DNA of 8,247 bases. It comes from an uncultured Acetatifactor sp. Lineage in GTDB: Bacteria > Bacillota > Clostridia > Lachnospirales > Lachnospiraceae. Where the stretch lies: contig CAJUAH010000060.1 in assembly GCA_910584375.1 (NCBI GenBank), positions 1 to 8,247 of the forward strand. The letters run 5' to 3'. The notes beneath the pieces are model-generated. The model was not told the DNA's origin. It made no database searches and saw nothing but the letters and a program-made list of their open reading frames with translations. Both the position numbers and the translations under genes were made by a program. Shown here piece by piece: positions 1 through 6,454 of the stretch; the first letter of the stretch is position 1; each line of letters starts with the position of its first letter.

Positions 1-71
1 TCGAACCCTCGTGCCCCGGAGGGCTAACGCATTTCGAGTGCGCCCCGTTATGACCGCTTCGATACGGCTCC
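1..71 (-). tRNA. tRNA-Ser (anticodon CGA), 3' end cut off by the window edge
   Basis: Read on the minus strand, the 5' acceptor strand is GGAGCCG (71 to 65). The anticodon stem GCGCA/TGCGT (43-39 with 31-27, one G-U pair) closes the 7-base loop CTCGAAA. This places anticodon CGA at 36-34, which reads UCG serine codons. A long variable arm with a GCCC/GGGC stem follows, as expected of class II tRNAs such as Ser. The T arm begins GAGGG then TTCGA and runs off the window at position 1. The remaining T stem, 3' acceptor strand and CCA end lie outside. It is divergent from pfkA. Confidence 0.93.
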
Positions 72-87
72 GTGTATTACGTTACTT

Positions 88-116
88 ATTCTATAATAGA
101 TCGCTCCGTTTGGCAA
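88..116 (-). promoter_or_regulatory. Sigma-A-type promoter for tRNA-Ser
   Basis: On the minus strand, a TTGCCA -35 box (116 to 111) and a TAGAAT -10 box (93 to 88) are separated by 17 bp. Each differs from consensus by one base. Transcription would start near position 81, about 10 bases before the mature tRNA 5' end at 71, which is a usual tRNA leader length. Confidence 0.7.
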
Positions 117-137
117 GCGATATTTTTCCATTAAGTC

Positions 138-166
138 TTGTTCGGAGGAAAGATTTGGGGTATAAT
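138..166 (+). promoter_or_regulatory. Sigma-A-type promoter for pfkA and the genes after it
   Basis: A TTGTTC -35 box (138-143) and a perfect TATAAT -10 box (161-166) are separated by exactly 17 bp. The predicted start is near 173, giving a leader of about 50 bases before the pfkA start. It is divergent from the tRNA-Ser promoter, with about 20 bp between their -35 boxes. I see no riboswitch or T-box-like structure in the short leader. Confidence 0.72.
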
Positions 167-222
167 TACCGTATCGAACCACAGCGCAACGCACGGATAG
201 CGTGGAAAAGGAGGATTGGGAT

Positions 223-1296
223 ATGAAGAGAATCGGTATGTTGACCAGCGGCGGCGACTGTCAGGCGCTGAACGCCGCCATGAGAGGCGTGGTAAAGACC
301 CTGGCGAACTCAGGAGAAAAGGTAGAGATCTACGGTTTCCTCGACGGCTACAAGGGACTGATCTACAGCAATTTCCAGATGCTGACAGGGAGGGATTTCT
401 CCGGTATTCTGACCAAGGGCGGCACGATCCTTGGGACTTCCCGCACTCCTTTTAAGACAATCCATGAGCCGGACGACAACGGTGTGGACAAGGTAGAGGC
501 CATGAAACAGACCTACCACAAACTGCAGTTGGACTGCCTGGTAATCCTGGGAGGCAACGGTACTCACAAGACTGCCAATCTGCTGCGGGAAGAGGGACTG
601 AATGTAGTCACGCTGCCCAAGACCATCGATAACGATCTGTGGGGAACCGACATGACTTTCGGTTTCCAGAGCGCGGTAAATATCGCTACGGATGCCATCG
701 ACTGTATCCATACCACAGCCGCGTCTCACGGCCGCGTGTTCATCGTGGAAGTCATGGGGCACAAAGTGGGATGGCTGACGCTGAACGCGGGCATGGCGGG
801 CGGCGCGGATATCATTCTGCTGCCGGAGATTCCCTACGATATAAACAAGGTGATCGACAAGATCGAGGAGAGAGAGAAAAACGGCAGCCGTTTCACCATC
901 ATCGCGGTGGCGGAGGGAGCGATCTCCAAAGCGGACGCCAAACTCTCCAAGAAGGATTATAAGAAAAAACTGGAAAAATATACGTACCCTTCCGTCTCCT
1001 ACGAGGTGGCGGCCATGATTCAGGAGAAGACCGGGCGGGAGGTTCGCGTGACGGTTCCCGGCCACATGCAGAGAGGCGGCAGCCCCTGCCCCTATGACAG
1101 AGTCTTTGCCAGCCGTCTGGGCGCGGAAGCGGGCAAGCTGATACTGGACGGCCAGTACGGTTTTATGGTAGGCTACAAAAACCGTGAGATCGTTCGCGTG
1201 CCGCTGGAGGAAGTGGCGGGCAAGTTAAAGACGATAGCCCCGGACGCCGCTATTGTGAAGGAGGCTAAGCTGCTGGGGATCAGCTTTGGAGATTGA
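223..1296 (+). CDS. pfkA: 6-phosphofructokinase, mixed ATP/PPi-type family
   Basis: This 357-residue cytoplasmic glycolytic enzyme phosphorylates fructose 6-phosphate to fructose 1,6-bisphosphate. Visible family motifs are the N-terminal phosphate loop TSGGDCQALN (8-17), GTSRTP (71-76), the donor-site loop GGNGT (110-114), the catalytic TIDND (134-138, with D136 the expected base), EVMG (176-179) and the substrate-binding PGHMQRGGSP (279-288). Lys133 before TIDND is the residue seen in PPi-dependent enzymes, where E. coli PFK-1 has Gly124. Gly113 corresponds to the ATP-type Gly104. Asn112 replaces the usual metal-contacting Asp103. The phosphoryl donor therefore cannot be read from sequence. 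The ATG at 223 was chosen because AAAAGGAGG (206-214) lies 8 bases upstream; an in-frame GTG at 202 overlaps that site and is unlikely. dnaX starts 4 bases after the stop. Confidence 0.95.
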   Translation: MKRIGMLTSGGDCQALNAAMRGVVKTLANSGEKVEIYGFLDGYKGLIYSNFQMLTGRDFSGILTKGGTILGTSRTPFKTIHEPDDNGVDKVEAMKQTYHKLQLDCLVILGGNGTHKTANLLREEGLNVVTLPKTIDNDLWGTDMTFGFQSAVNIATDAIDCIHTTAASHGRVFIVEVMGHKVGWLTLNAGMAGGADIILLPEIPYDINKVIDKIEEREKNGSRFTIIAVAEGAISKADAKLSKKDYKKKLEKYTYPSVSYEVAAMIQEKTGREVRVTVPGHMQRGGSPCPYDRVFASRLGAEAGKLILDGQYGFMVGYKNREIVRVPLEEVAGKLKTIAPDAAIVKEAKLLGISFGD

Positions 1297-1300
1297 GTAG

Positions 1301-2884
1301 ATGTCGTATACAGCGTTATACCGTAAATTCCGCCCCGACACCTTTGCGGATGTGAAGGGGCAGGATCATATTGTTACCACTCTGAAAAACCAGATCCGGG
1401 CGAACCGTATCGGACACGCGTACCTGTTCACCGGGACCAGAGGAACCGGCAAGACCAGCGTCGCCAAGATATTTGCCCGCACCGTCAATTGCGAGAATCC
1501 CACCGAGGAAGGACCCTGCGGGCAATGCGCCACCTGCCGCGCCATCGCGGCGGGGGCCAGCATGAATGTGATAGAGATCGACGCGGCCTCCAACAACGGC
1601 GTGGACAATATTCGGGAGATCGTGGAGGAAGTCTCCTATTCCCCGGCGGAGGGCAGGTACAAGGTCTACATCATTGACGAGGTGCATATGCTGTCCATAG
1701 GCGCGTTCAACGCGCTGCTCAAGACCCTGGAGGAGCCGCCGTCCTATGTGATTTTCATACTGGCTACCACAGAAGTACACAAGCTGCCCATCACGATCCT
1801 GTCCAGATGCCAACGCTACGACTTTAAGCGGATCACCATTGACACCATTGCCGACAGAATGCGGCAGCTTGTGGAAGTGGAACAGGTGCGGGTGGAAGAG
1901 AAAGCGCTGCGCTATATCGCCAAGGCGGCGGACGGCTCCATGCGTGACGCCCTGAGCCTGTTGGATCAGTGCATCGCTTTTCATCTGGGTAATGAGCTGA
2001 CTTACGACAAAGTATTGGATGTGCTGGGCGCCGTGGACACGGAAGTGTTCAGCCGTCTGCTGCGGTGTGTACTGGAGCGGAACGTGCTGGGCTGCGTACA
2101 GTTACTGGAAGATATTGTCATGCAGGGCCGGGAACTGACCCAGTTCGTGACGGATTTTACCTGGTATCTGCGCAATCTGATGCTGGTGCAGTCCTCGGAC
2201 AATCTGGAGGACGTCATTGACATGTCTTCGGACAACCTGGCACGGCTGAAAGAGGAGGCCGCCATGGCGGATATGGACAGTATCATTCGCTATATCCGTA
2301 TTTTTTCCGAGCTGTCGGGGCAGATTCGGTATGCCAGTCAAAAGCGGATTCTGGTGGAGATCGCTCTGATCAAGCTGTGCAGGCCCGGCATGGAGACTTC
2401 TCAGGAGGCGATTCTGGAGCGGATCAGAGACGTGGAGGACAAGGTGGAAAAGGGAGTGGCTGCGCTGCCTGCGGGATATGTGCCGGAGCAGACGGCAGGA
2501 GCGTCCCCGGCGGGCGGCGAACCAAAGGCCAGGCCCCAGCGTCCTCAGGCCATTCCGGATGACGTAAGGGAAGTGGTCAGCCATTGGGCGGCAGTCGTGG
2601 GCAATGCCGGGAATCCCATGAGGATCTATCTGAAGGACGCGGTTCCCAGTCTGAGCGGGGACGGCCATTTAATGCTGGTACTCACGGACGGGGTGGCGTC
2701 GGATTATTTTACCCAGCATCCCCGGAATAAAGAGATGTTGGAAAATCTGATCGCCGACTATACCGGCAAGGAGATGGAAGTTCATCTGCAGGTGGCGGGG
2801 AATGAGCGGGAGCTGGAAGAAAATTATTACGATCTGCGACAGGGAATGCAGAGTATCAATATGGAGATAGTGGAAGAAGAATAA
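1301..2884 (+). CDS. dnaX: DNA polymerase III subunit gamma/tau (clamp loader)
   Basis: This is the ATPase subunit of the clamp loader, which places the beta sliding clamp on DNA and tethers the replicative polymerase. The protein has 527 residues. Visible features are the N-terminal YRKFRP motif, Walker A GTRGTGKT (45-52), a four-cysteine zinc site (C64, C73, C76, C79), Walker B IIDEVHM (124-130), sensor-1 LATT (154-157), the arginine finger in SRC (168-170) and sensor-2 GSMRDALSLLDQ (212-223). Domain III follows to about residue 360. A Pro/Ala-rich linker (about 385-418) leads to a C-terminal tau domain. Only the long form seems to be made, since I see no A-rich slippery heptamer of the E. 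coli type. TGGAG (1287-1291), inside the end of pfkA, is the ribosome binding site, so translation may be coupled. ybaB follows after 23 bases. Confidence 0.97.
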   Translation: MSYTALYRKFRPDTFADVKGQDHIVTTLKNQIRANRIGHAYLFTGTRGTGKTSVAKIFARTVNCENPTEEGPCGQCATCRAIAAGASMNVIEIDAASNNGVDNIREIVEEVSYSPAEGRYKVYIIDEVHMLSIGAFNALLKTLEEPPSYVIFILATTEVHKLPITILSRCQRYDFKRITIDTIADRMRQLVEVEQVRVEEKALRYIAKAADGSMRDALSLLDQCIAFHLGNELTYDKVLDVLGAVDTEVFSRLLRCVLERNVLGCVQLLEDIVMQGRELTQFVTDFTWYLRNLMLVQSSDNLEDVIDMSSDNLARLKEEAAMADMDSIIRYIRIFSELSGQIRYASQKRILVEIALIKLCRPGMETSQEAILERIRDVEDKVEKGVAALPAGYVPEQTAGASPAGGEPKARPQRPQAIPDDVREVVSHWAAVVGNAGNPMRIYLKDAVPSLSGDGHLMLVLTDGVASDYFTQHPRNKEMLENLIADYTGKEMEVHLQVAGNERELEENYYDLRQGMQSINMEIVEEE

Positions 2885-2907
2885 ACAGAAAACGGAGGAG
2901 CGGACCC

Positions 2908-3252
2908 ATGGCAAAACGTGGAGGCTTTCCCGGCGGCATGATGCCGGGCAATATGAATAACCTGATGAAACAGGCGCAGCGCATGCAGCGCCAGATGGAG
3001 GAAGGGCAGAAGGAACTGGAGACTAAGGAGTTTACGGCGACTGTCGGAGGCGGCGCGGTAGAGGCGACCGTGTCCGGCAAAAAAGAAGTGCTGCGGGTGA
3101 AACTGACCCAGGAGGCAGTGGATCCCGATGATGTGGAAATGCTGCAGGATCTGATCGTGGCGGCGGTCAACGAGGCGCTGAAACAGGCGGATGAGGCCAA
3201 TGAGGCGCTGATGGGGAAGATGACCGGAGGCTTGGGAGGTCTGTCGTTCTGA
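2908..3252 (+). CDS. ybaB: YbaB/EbfC family nucleoid-associated protein
   Basis: This is a small (114-residue) DNA-binding protein of the YbaB/EbfC family. Members form dimers that bind DNA and are almost always encoded between dnaX and recR, as here. The N terminus is Gly/Met-rich (GGFPGGMMPGNMNN), followed by a long amphipathic helix (about 17-39). A central beta region (EFTATVGGGAVEATVSGKKEVLRVKL, split here as 41-50 and 51-66) comes next, then the conserved acidic DPDDVEMLQDLIVAAVNEAL segment (72-91) and a Gly-rich tail. GGAGGAG (2894-2900) lies 7 bases before the ATG. The stop codon overlaps the recR start by one base (TGATG), which suggests translational coupling. Its exact role is unclear across the family; gene context and sequence make the assignment firm. 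Confidence 0.95.
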   Translation: MAKRGGFPGGMMPGNMNNLMKQAQRMQRQMEEGQKELETKEFTATVGGGAVEATVSGKKEVLRVKLTQEAVDPDDVEMLQDLIVAAVNEALKQADEANEALMGKMTGGLGGLSF

Positions 3253-3848
3253 TGGAGTTGTACAGCGGTCATATCAACAAATTAATAGAGGAGCTGGCGG
3301 CACTGCCGGGTATCGGCGGCAAATCCGCCCAGCGCCTGGCGTTTCATCTGATCAACATGCCGAAGGACAGAGTGAACCGCCTGGCCCAGACCATTCTCGA
3401 GGCCAAAGAAAATGTCAGGTACTGCCGGGAGTGTTTTACGCTGACCGACCGGGATATATGTCCCGTATGCGCCAACGGCAAGCGCAATCACCGCCTGATC
3501 ATGGTGGTGGAAAATGTTCGGGATCTGGCGGCCTATGAGAAGACCGGCAAATATGAGGGAGTCTATCACGTGCTGCACGGCGCCATTTCCCCTATGCTGG
3601 GAATCGGCCCGGGCGATATCAAGCTGAAGGAACTCATGGCGCGCCTGAAGGAGGATGTGGAAGAGGTCATCATTGCCACCAATTCCAGCCTGGAGGGCGA
3701 GACCACCGCCATGTATATCAGTAAACTGATCAAGCCTACAGGCATTAAGGTGACGCGGATCGCCAGCGGCGTGCCGGTGGGGGGCGATCTGGAGTACATC
3801 GACGAGGTGACGCTACTGCGGGCGCTGGAGGGGCGCGTGGAGATATAG
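3252..3848 (+). CDS. recR: Recombination mediator protein RecR
   Basis: RecR acts with RecO (and RecF) to load RecA onto single-stranded DNA during gap repair. The protein has 198 residues, the usual family length. Domain order is an N-terminal helix-hairpin-helix with LPGIGGKSAQRLAFHL (18-33), a four-cysteine zinc finger (C58, C61, C70, C73), a Toprim domain starting at RLIMVVE (81-87) and including NSSLEGE (144-150), and the C-terminal SGVPVGGDLEYID motif (172-184) that ends in the LLRALEGR segment. The ATG overlaps the ybaB stop by one base. The likely ribosome binding site is GGGAGG (3234-3239), 12 bases upstream and rather distant, so coupling to ybaB translation is probable. All expected residues are present and nothing suggests damage. 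Confidence 0.97.
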   Translation: MELYSGHINKLIEELAALPGIGGKSAQRLAFHLINMPKDRVNRLAQTILEAKENVRYCRECFTLTDRDICPVCANGKRNHRLIMVVENVRDLAAYEKTGKYEGVYHVLHGAISPMLGIGPGDIKLKELMARLKEDVEEVIIATNSSLEGETTAMYISKLIKPTGIKVTRIASGVPVGGDLEYIDEVTLLRALEGRVEI

Positions 3849-3862
3849 GGATCCATTTACAG

Positions 3863-3875
3863 GTAATCACATTAC
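3863..3875. repeat. Short perfect inverted repeat between recR and galM
   Basis: GTAAT and ATTAC are separated by CAC, ending directly before the galM ribosome binding site. A direct repeat TTACAGG (3857-3863 and 3872-3878, one 15-base period) overlaps it. The arms are short and A/T-rich, so this may be a weak operator half-site pair or chance. There is no T-run, so it is not an intrinsic terminator. Confidence 0.3.
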
Positions 3876-3890
3876 AGGAGGGCGAGAAAT

Positions 3891-4937
3891 ATGGCTATAT
3901 CTATTACAAAGAGAAGGTTTGGTACGGACGCCCAGGGGCAGGAGGTCACGCTTTTTACCCTGGAAAATCATAACGGCATGAAAGCGGAGGTGACTGATCT
4001 GGGCGCGATCCTGGTCAATCTGTATGTACCGGATGCGGAAGGCAGGCTGGAGGACGTAGTGTTGGGATTCGACAGCGCGGAGCAGTATCTGGACAACGGC
4101 AGCTTTTTCGGCGCGACCATAGGACCCAACGCCAACCGTATCGGCGGAGCGCGTTTTGAGATCGACGGCGTGGCTTATACGCTGGATGTAAACGACGGTC
4201 CCAACAATCTGCACAGTCACATGGATAAGGGCTACCACAAGCAGCTCTGGGAGGCGGAGACCGGGGCGGACTGCGTCACCTTTACAATCAGAGACACAGA
4301 CGGCAATATGGGATTCCCCGGCAACAAGGAGCTGCGGGTGACTTATACGCTGGATGAAAATAACGGGCTGGAGCTGCACTACCACGGCATCAGCGATAAA
4401 AAGACCGTTTTGAATCCCACCAACCATACTTATTTCAATCTGAACGGGCATAAGTCCGGCAGCATCGAGGGACATCGGCTGCAACTGTTGGCGTCCCGCT
4501 ACACTCCCGTGGTGGAGGGCGCTATCCCCACCGGCGGCGTCGCCCTGGTGGCAGGCACCGTGATGGATTTCACCCAGCCCAAGACCGTGGGAAAAGACAT
4601 CGGTGTCGATTATAACCAGCTGCTGTTGACCCAGGGATACGACCACAACTGGGTGGTGGACGGCTGGGACGGCAGTCTGCGTCAGATAGCCGTGCTGACC
4701 GCACCGGAGAGCGGACGGCGTATGACCGTCAGTTCCACGTTGCCGGGAGTGCAGTTCTACGCGGGCAACTGCATCACTCCCCAATCCGGCAAGGATGGCG
4801 CGTCCTATAAAAAGAGAGACGGACTGTGCCTGGAGACTCAGTATTATCCCGACAGCATTCACCAGCCCCTGTTCCCCTCCTGTGTCTTTGGAGAGGGCCG
4901 GGAGTATGACTCCACTACGGTATACCGCTTTGAATGA
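3891..4937 (+). CDS. galM: Aldose 1-epimerase (mutarotase)
   Basis: This enzyme interconverts alpha and beta anomers of aldohexoses such as galactose and glucose and feeds the Leloir pathway. The protein has 348 residues, normal for GalM, with no signal peptide, so it is cytoplasmic. All catalytic positions of the family can be found: GPNANRI (78-84), the first His in NNLHS (H108), the catalytic acid His in NPTNHTYFNL (H179), the substrate-binding Asp in GYDHN (D251) and the catalytic base Glu in CLETQ (E315). AGGAGGG (3876-3882) lies 8 bases before the ATG. It follows recR by 42 bases without an evident terminator, so it may be co-transcribed with the DNA repair genes although the functions are unrelated. 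No other sugar genes are nearby, so the physiological sugar is not indicated. Confidence 0.96.
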   Translation: MAISITKRRFGTDAQGQEVTLFTLENHNGMKAEVTDLGAILVNLYVPDAEGRLEDVVLGFDSAEQYLDNGSFFGATIGPNANRIGGARFEIDGVAYTLDVNDGPNNLHSHMDKGYHKQLWEAETGADCVTFTIRDTDGNMGFPGNKELRVTYTLDENNGLELHYHGISDKKTVLNPTNHTYFNLNGHKSGSIEGHRLQLLASRYTPVVEGAIPTGGVALVAGTVMDFTQPKTVGKDIGVDYNQLLLTQGYDHNWVVDGWDGSLRQIAVLTAPESGRRMTVSSTLPGVQFYAGNCITPQSGKDGASYKKRDGLCLETQYYPDSIHQPLFPSCVFGEGREYDSTTVYRFE

Positions 4938-4957
4938 GAAAAATGTCGAGGGCTTTT

Positions 4958-4986
4958 TTGATCCTCACGACAAGGAATGATAAAAT
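4958..4986 (+). promoter_or_regulatory. Extended -10 promoter for the LysM / DUF5711-like / CvpA genes
   Basis: A TTGATC -35 box (4958-4963), a 17-bp spacer and a TAAAAT -10 box (4981-4986) preceded by TGA (an extended -10, TGn) make a good sigma-A match. The predicted transcript start is near 4993, about 70 bases before the LysM gene start. It lies in the only sizeable gap between galM and the envelope genes, so it probably makes them a separate transcription unit. The start falls inside the left arm of the inverted repeat at 4982-5063. Confidence 0.65.
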
Positions 4987-5063
4987 ACCTCTCACCTCCA
5001 TGCTATATTTATAGCTGATATCGGCTTTAGCGGTCAAAAAGCATGGGATGTGGGAGGTGTTTT
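4982..5063 (+). promoter_or_regulatory. Long imperfect inverted repeat covering the LysM gene ribosome binding site
   Basis: The left arm (4982-5003) and right arm (5041-5063) can form 21 base pairs as RNA: 19 Watson-Crick and 2 G-U, with one C-U mismatch and one bulged G, around a 37-base loop. The right arm contains the ribosome binding site GGGAGG (5052-5057) and is followed by a run of five T (5060-5064) up to the ATG. A second register exists: CACCTCC (4993-4999) is perfectly complementary to GGAGGTG (5053-5059). The loop holds two more small palindromes, GCTATATTTATAGC (5002-5015) and AGCTGATATCGGCT (5013-5026, one G-T pair). The base pairing is seen directly. Regulation of translation or termination is inference. 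Confidence 0.55.
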
Positions 5064-5064
5064 T

Positions 5065-6378
5065 ATGGAATTACCGAAAAATATTACGCAAATAGGGGAA
5101 GCGGATCGTACCTGTAAGATCTATGTGGAAGACTATGTGGTTTCTTACATGAAACAGCTCTGCCGCGGCACGCAGGAAAAGGGGCTGGCCATTGCTCTGT
5201 ACGGAAAATATACCAAAGAACAGAACCTGTCATATTTCTTTGTTTACGGAGCCTGCCGGGTCCTGTCCATCAATAAGGAAGTGCGCCATCTTTCCCAGGC
5301 CCAGAACCAGGAGGTGGAGCGTCTGAGACAGCGCTATTTCCCGGAATATGAGTTCCTGGGATACCATATCTTCGACGGCGATATGGTGGAAGGAATGCAT
5401 ATTCAGGAGCAGGACACCTGCCGATATATAAAAGGATATGCGTGTTTCTATGAAAAAAATGACAGTATGCTCGCTTACATGGTGGACAACAATCCTCAGG
5501 AGCATGAGCCGGAACAGTACGGGCAGGAAAAATATGAGAGAGCGCGCGCCCGCCAGGAGGAGCGCCGCAGCCAGCACGAACAGAGGGGAAAACAGACGGC
5601 TGACGCTGCGCCGATGGTGGACAGGCTGAAAAAGCGTTCTGAAAAAAATATCAGGGACGCCGCTCAGGAATCCTCCATGAAAATGATGCGCATGTCGGCT
5701 GTAGCGGTTTTTGCGGTATTATGTCTGATAGGTGTGGCTGCCGTCACCCGGGAGAGCGGGGACAATGACGTGGGGGAGCGGGCCAGGCAACTCTGGGCGC
5801 AGTTTTGGGACAGGCAACCGGAATCCGGCGCCCCATCCCGGGAGGACGGCGCACAGGAGGCTACGGCGGAGGTACATAATTCCGGCACGCTGATGGCTGA
5901 GAACAGTCTGGCAGACGCCATCTTGCAGGAAAATCAACAGGCGACAGCTGTGTCAGGACAGGCGGTGACGGGCAGTACCCCCCAGACATCCCCCACCCCT
6001 CAGCCCACCCAGAGTCCGGCTCCTCAGGAGATTACGGATAATCCGGTCTCTCAGGATCCTGTCGGAAACGGGGATCCTGCTGGAAACGGGGATCCTTCGG
6101 AAACGGGGACGCCTCCGGACCAGCCCCAGGAATCGCTCAATCCTGACGCGCAGGACAACGCCAATCCGCAGGAGGTACCTGCCCAAGGGCCGTCCGTCGC
6201 GGACATCGAAGCCCAGCAGCCGCAGCCGGTAAGCTATGTGATCCAGCCCGGGGATACGCTGACCGGCATTAGTATCCGGCAGTACGGCAACGACAGCCAT
6301 GTGCAGGCCATATGCGAGCTGAACGGTATTGCCAATCCCGACAATATCCAGACAGGCCAAAAAATCCTACTCCCCTAG
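5065..6378 (+). CDS. Single-pass membrane protein with C-terminal LysM domain and unrecognised N-terminal domain
   Basis: The 437-residue protein has an N-terminal globular domain (about 1-140), a highly charged Arg/Glu/Gln-rich stretch (about 145-205), one membrane segment (211-228), a low-complexity Pro/Gln/Thr/Ser/Asp-rich linker (about 245-388) and a LysM domain at the very end (about 390-437, YVIQPGDTLTGIS to GQKILLP). Basic residues just before the membrane segment (KMMRM) place the N terminus in the cytoplasm and LysM outside, where it should bind peptidoglycan. I do not recognise the N-terminal domain. Its strands and the YEFLGYHIFDGDMVEGMH stretch (95-112) recall JAB/MPN folds, but no HxH zinc site is present. 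The ATG at 5065 has GGGAGG 7 bases upstream; a GTG at 5050 overlaps that site and was rejected. The linker has an 18-base tandem repeat. LysM is certain, overall function unknown. Confidence 0.88.
   Translation: MELPKNITQIGEADRTCKIYVEDYVVSYMKQLCRGTQEKGLAIALYGKYTKEQNLSYFFVYGACRVLSINKEVRHLSQAQNQEVERLRQRYFPEYEFLGYHIFDGDMVEGMHIQEQDTCRYIKGYACFYEKNDSMLAYMVDNNPQEHEPEQYGQEKYERARARQEERRSQHEQRGKQTADAAPMVDRLKKRSEKNIRDAAQESSMKMMRMSAVAVFAVLCLIGVAAVTRESGDNDVGERARQLWAQFWDRQPESGAPSREDGAQEATAEVHNSGTLMAENSLADAILQENQQATAVSGQAVTGSTPQTSPTPQPTQSPAPQEITDNPVSQDPVGNGDPAGNGDPSETGTPPDQPQESLNPDAQDNANPQEVPAQGPSVADIEAQQPQPVSYVIQPGDTLTGISIRQYGNDSHVQAICELNGIANPDNIQTGQKILLP
6054..6106 (+). repeat. Three tandem copies of an 18-base unit in the LysM protein linker
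   Basis: Copies are at 6054-6071, 6072-6089 and 6090-6106. Each begins GGATCCT and ends GGAAACGG. The first two are 18 bases and encode the overlapping peptide GNGDP twice. The third is 17 bases, missing one base, so its second half is read in another frame as SETGTP. The gene stays open because the downstream LysM frame fits the shortened copy. It lies in the disordered outer linker, where length and sequence are probably free to vary. Confidence 0.85.
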
Positions 6379-6387
6379 GAAAAAATA

Positions 6388-6396
6388 TGCTATACT
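6388..6396 (+). promoter_or_regulatory. Possible extended -10 promoter before the DUF5711-like gene
   Basis: TGC followed by TATACT (6391-6396) is a good extended -10 element, located 9 bases after the LysM gene stop. No recognisable -35 box lies at the right distance (TACTCC at 6368-6373). The predicted start near 6403 would give a leader of about 50 bases. That leader contains a 6-bp hairpin with a GCAA tetraloop (6425-6440), just before the ribosome binding site. It may add an internal transcript to the operon. Confidence 0.4.
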
Positions 6397-6454
6397 AAAG
6401 AATAAGGCGGAAATATACAGGCATGTTCGCGCAAGCGGGCAGATGGGAGATACC

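Noticed and set aside
100..127. Terminator-like hairpin ATCGCT...AGCGAT followed by T5 on the plus strand
   Set aside because: It overlaps the tRNA-Ser promoter boxes, has an internal 2-base bulge, and no plus-strand gene ends upstream within the window, so chance overlap is more likely.
11..226. A 71-codon frame on the plus strand across the tRNA and the pfkA leader
   Set aside because: It runs through the antisense of a tRNA, both promoters and the pfkA ribosome binding site, and its peptide looks like random Arg-rich translation.
310..1065. A 251-codon open frame on the minus strand inside pfkA
   Set aside because: It lies fully inside a clear enzyme gene, its protein is His/Arg-rich with no recognisable domain, and it is explained by the codon bias of the plus-strand gene.
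1301..2884. Programmed frameshift in dnaX giving a short gamma form
   Set aside because: I looked for an A-rich slippery heptamer as in E. coli; only short A runs of four or five occur, without the heptamer or a clear following stem.
3867..4862. A 331-codon open frame on the minus strand opposite galM
   Set aside because: galM has all its catalytic residues and a ribosome binding site; the antisense frame has no recognisable domain and is a mirror of galM codon use.
4945..4971. Intrinsic terminator right after galM
   Set aside because: GTCGAGG can pair with CCT and CGAC only with a two-base bulge, the T-run lies in the loop rather than after the stem, and the run overlaps the -35 box of the next promoter.
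5359..5400. JAMM metalloprotease active site in the LysM protein N-terminal domain
   Set aside because: The region FLGYHIFDGDMVEGMH lacks the HxH and following Asp ligands needed for zinc, so an active protease is not supported.
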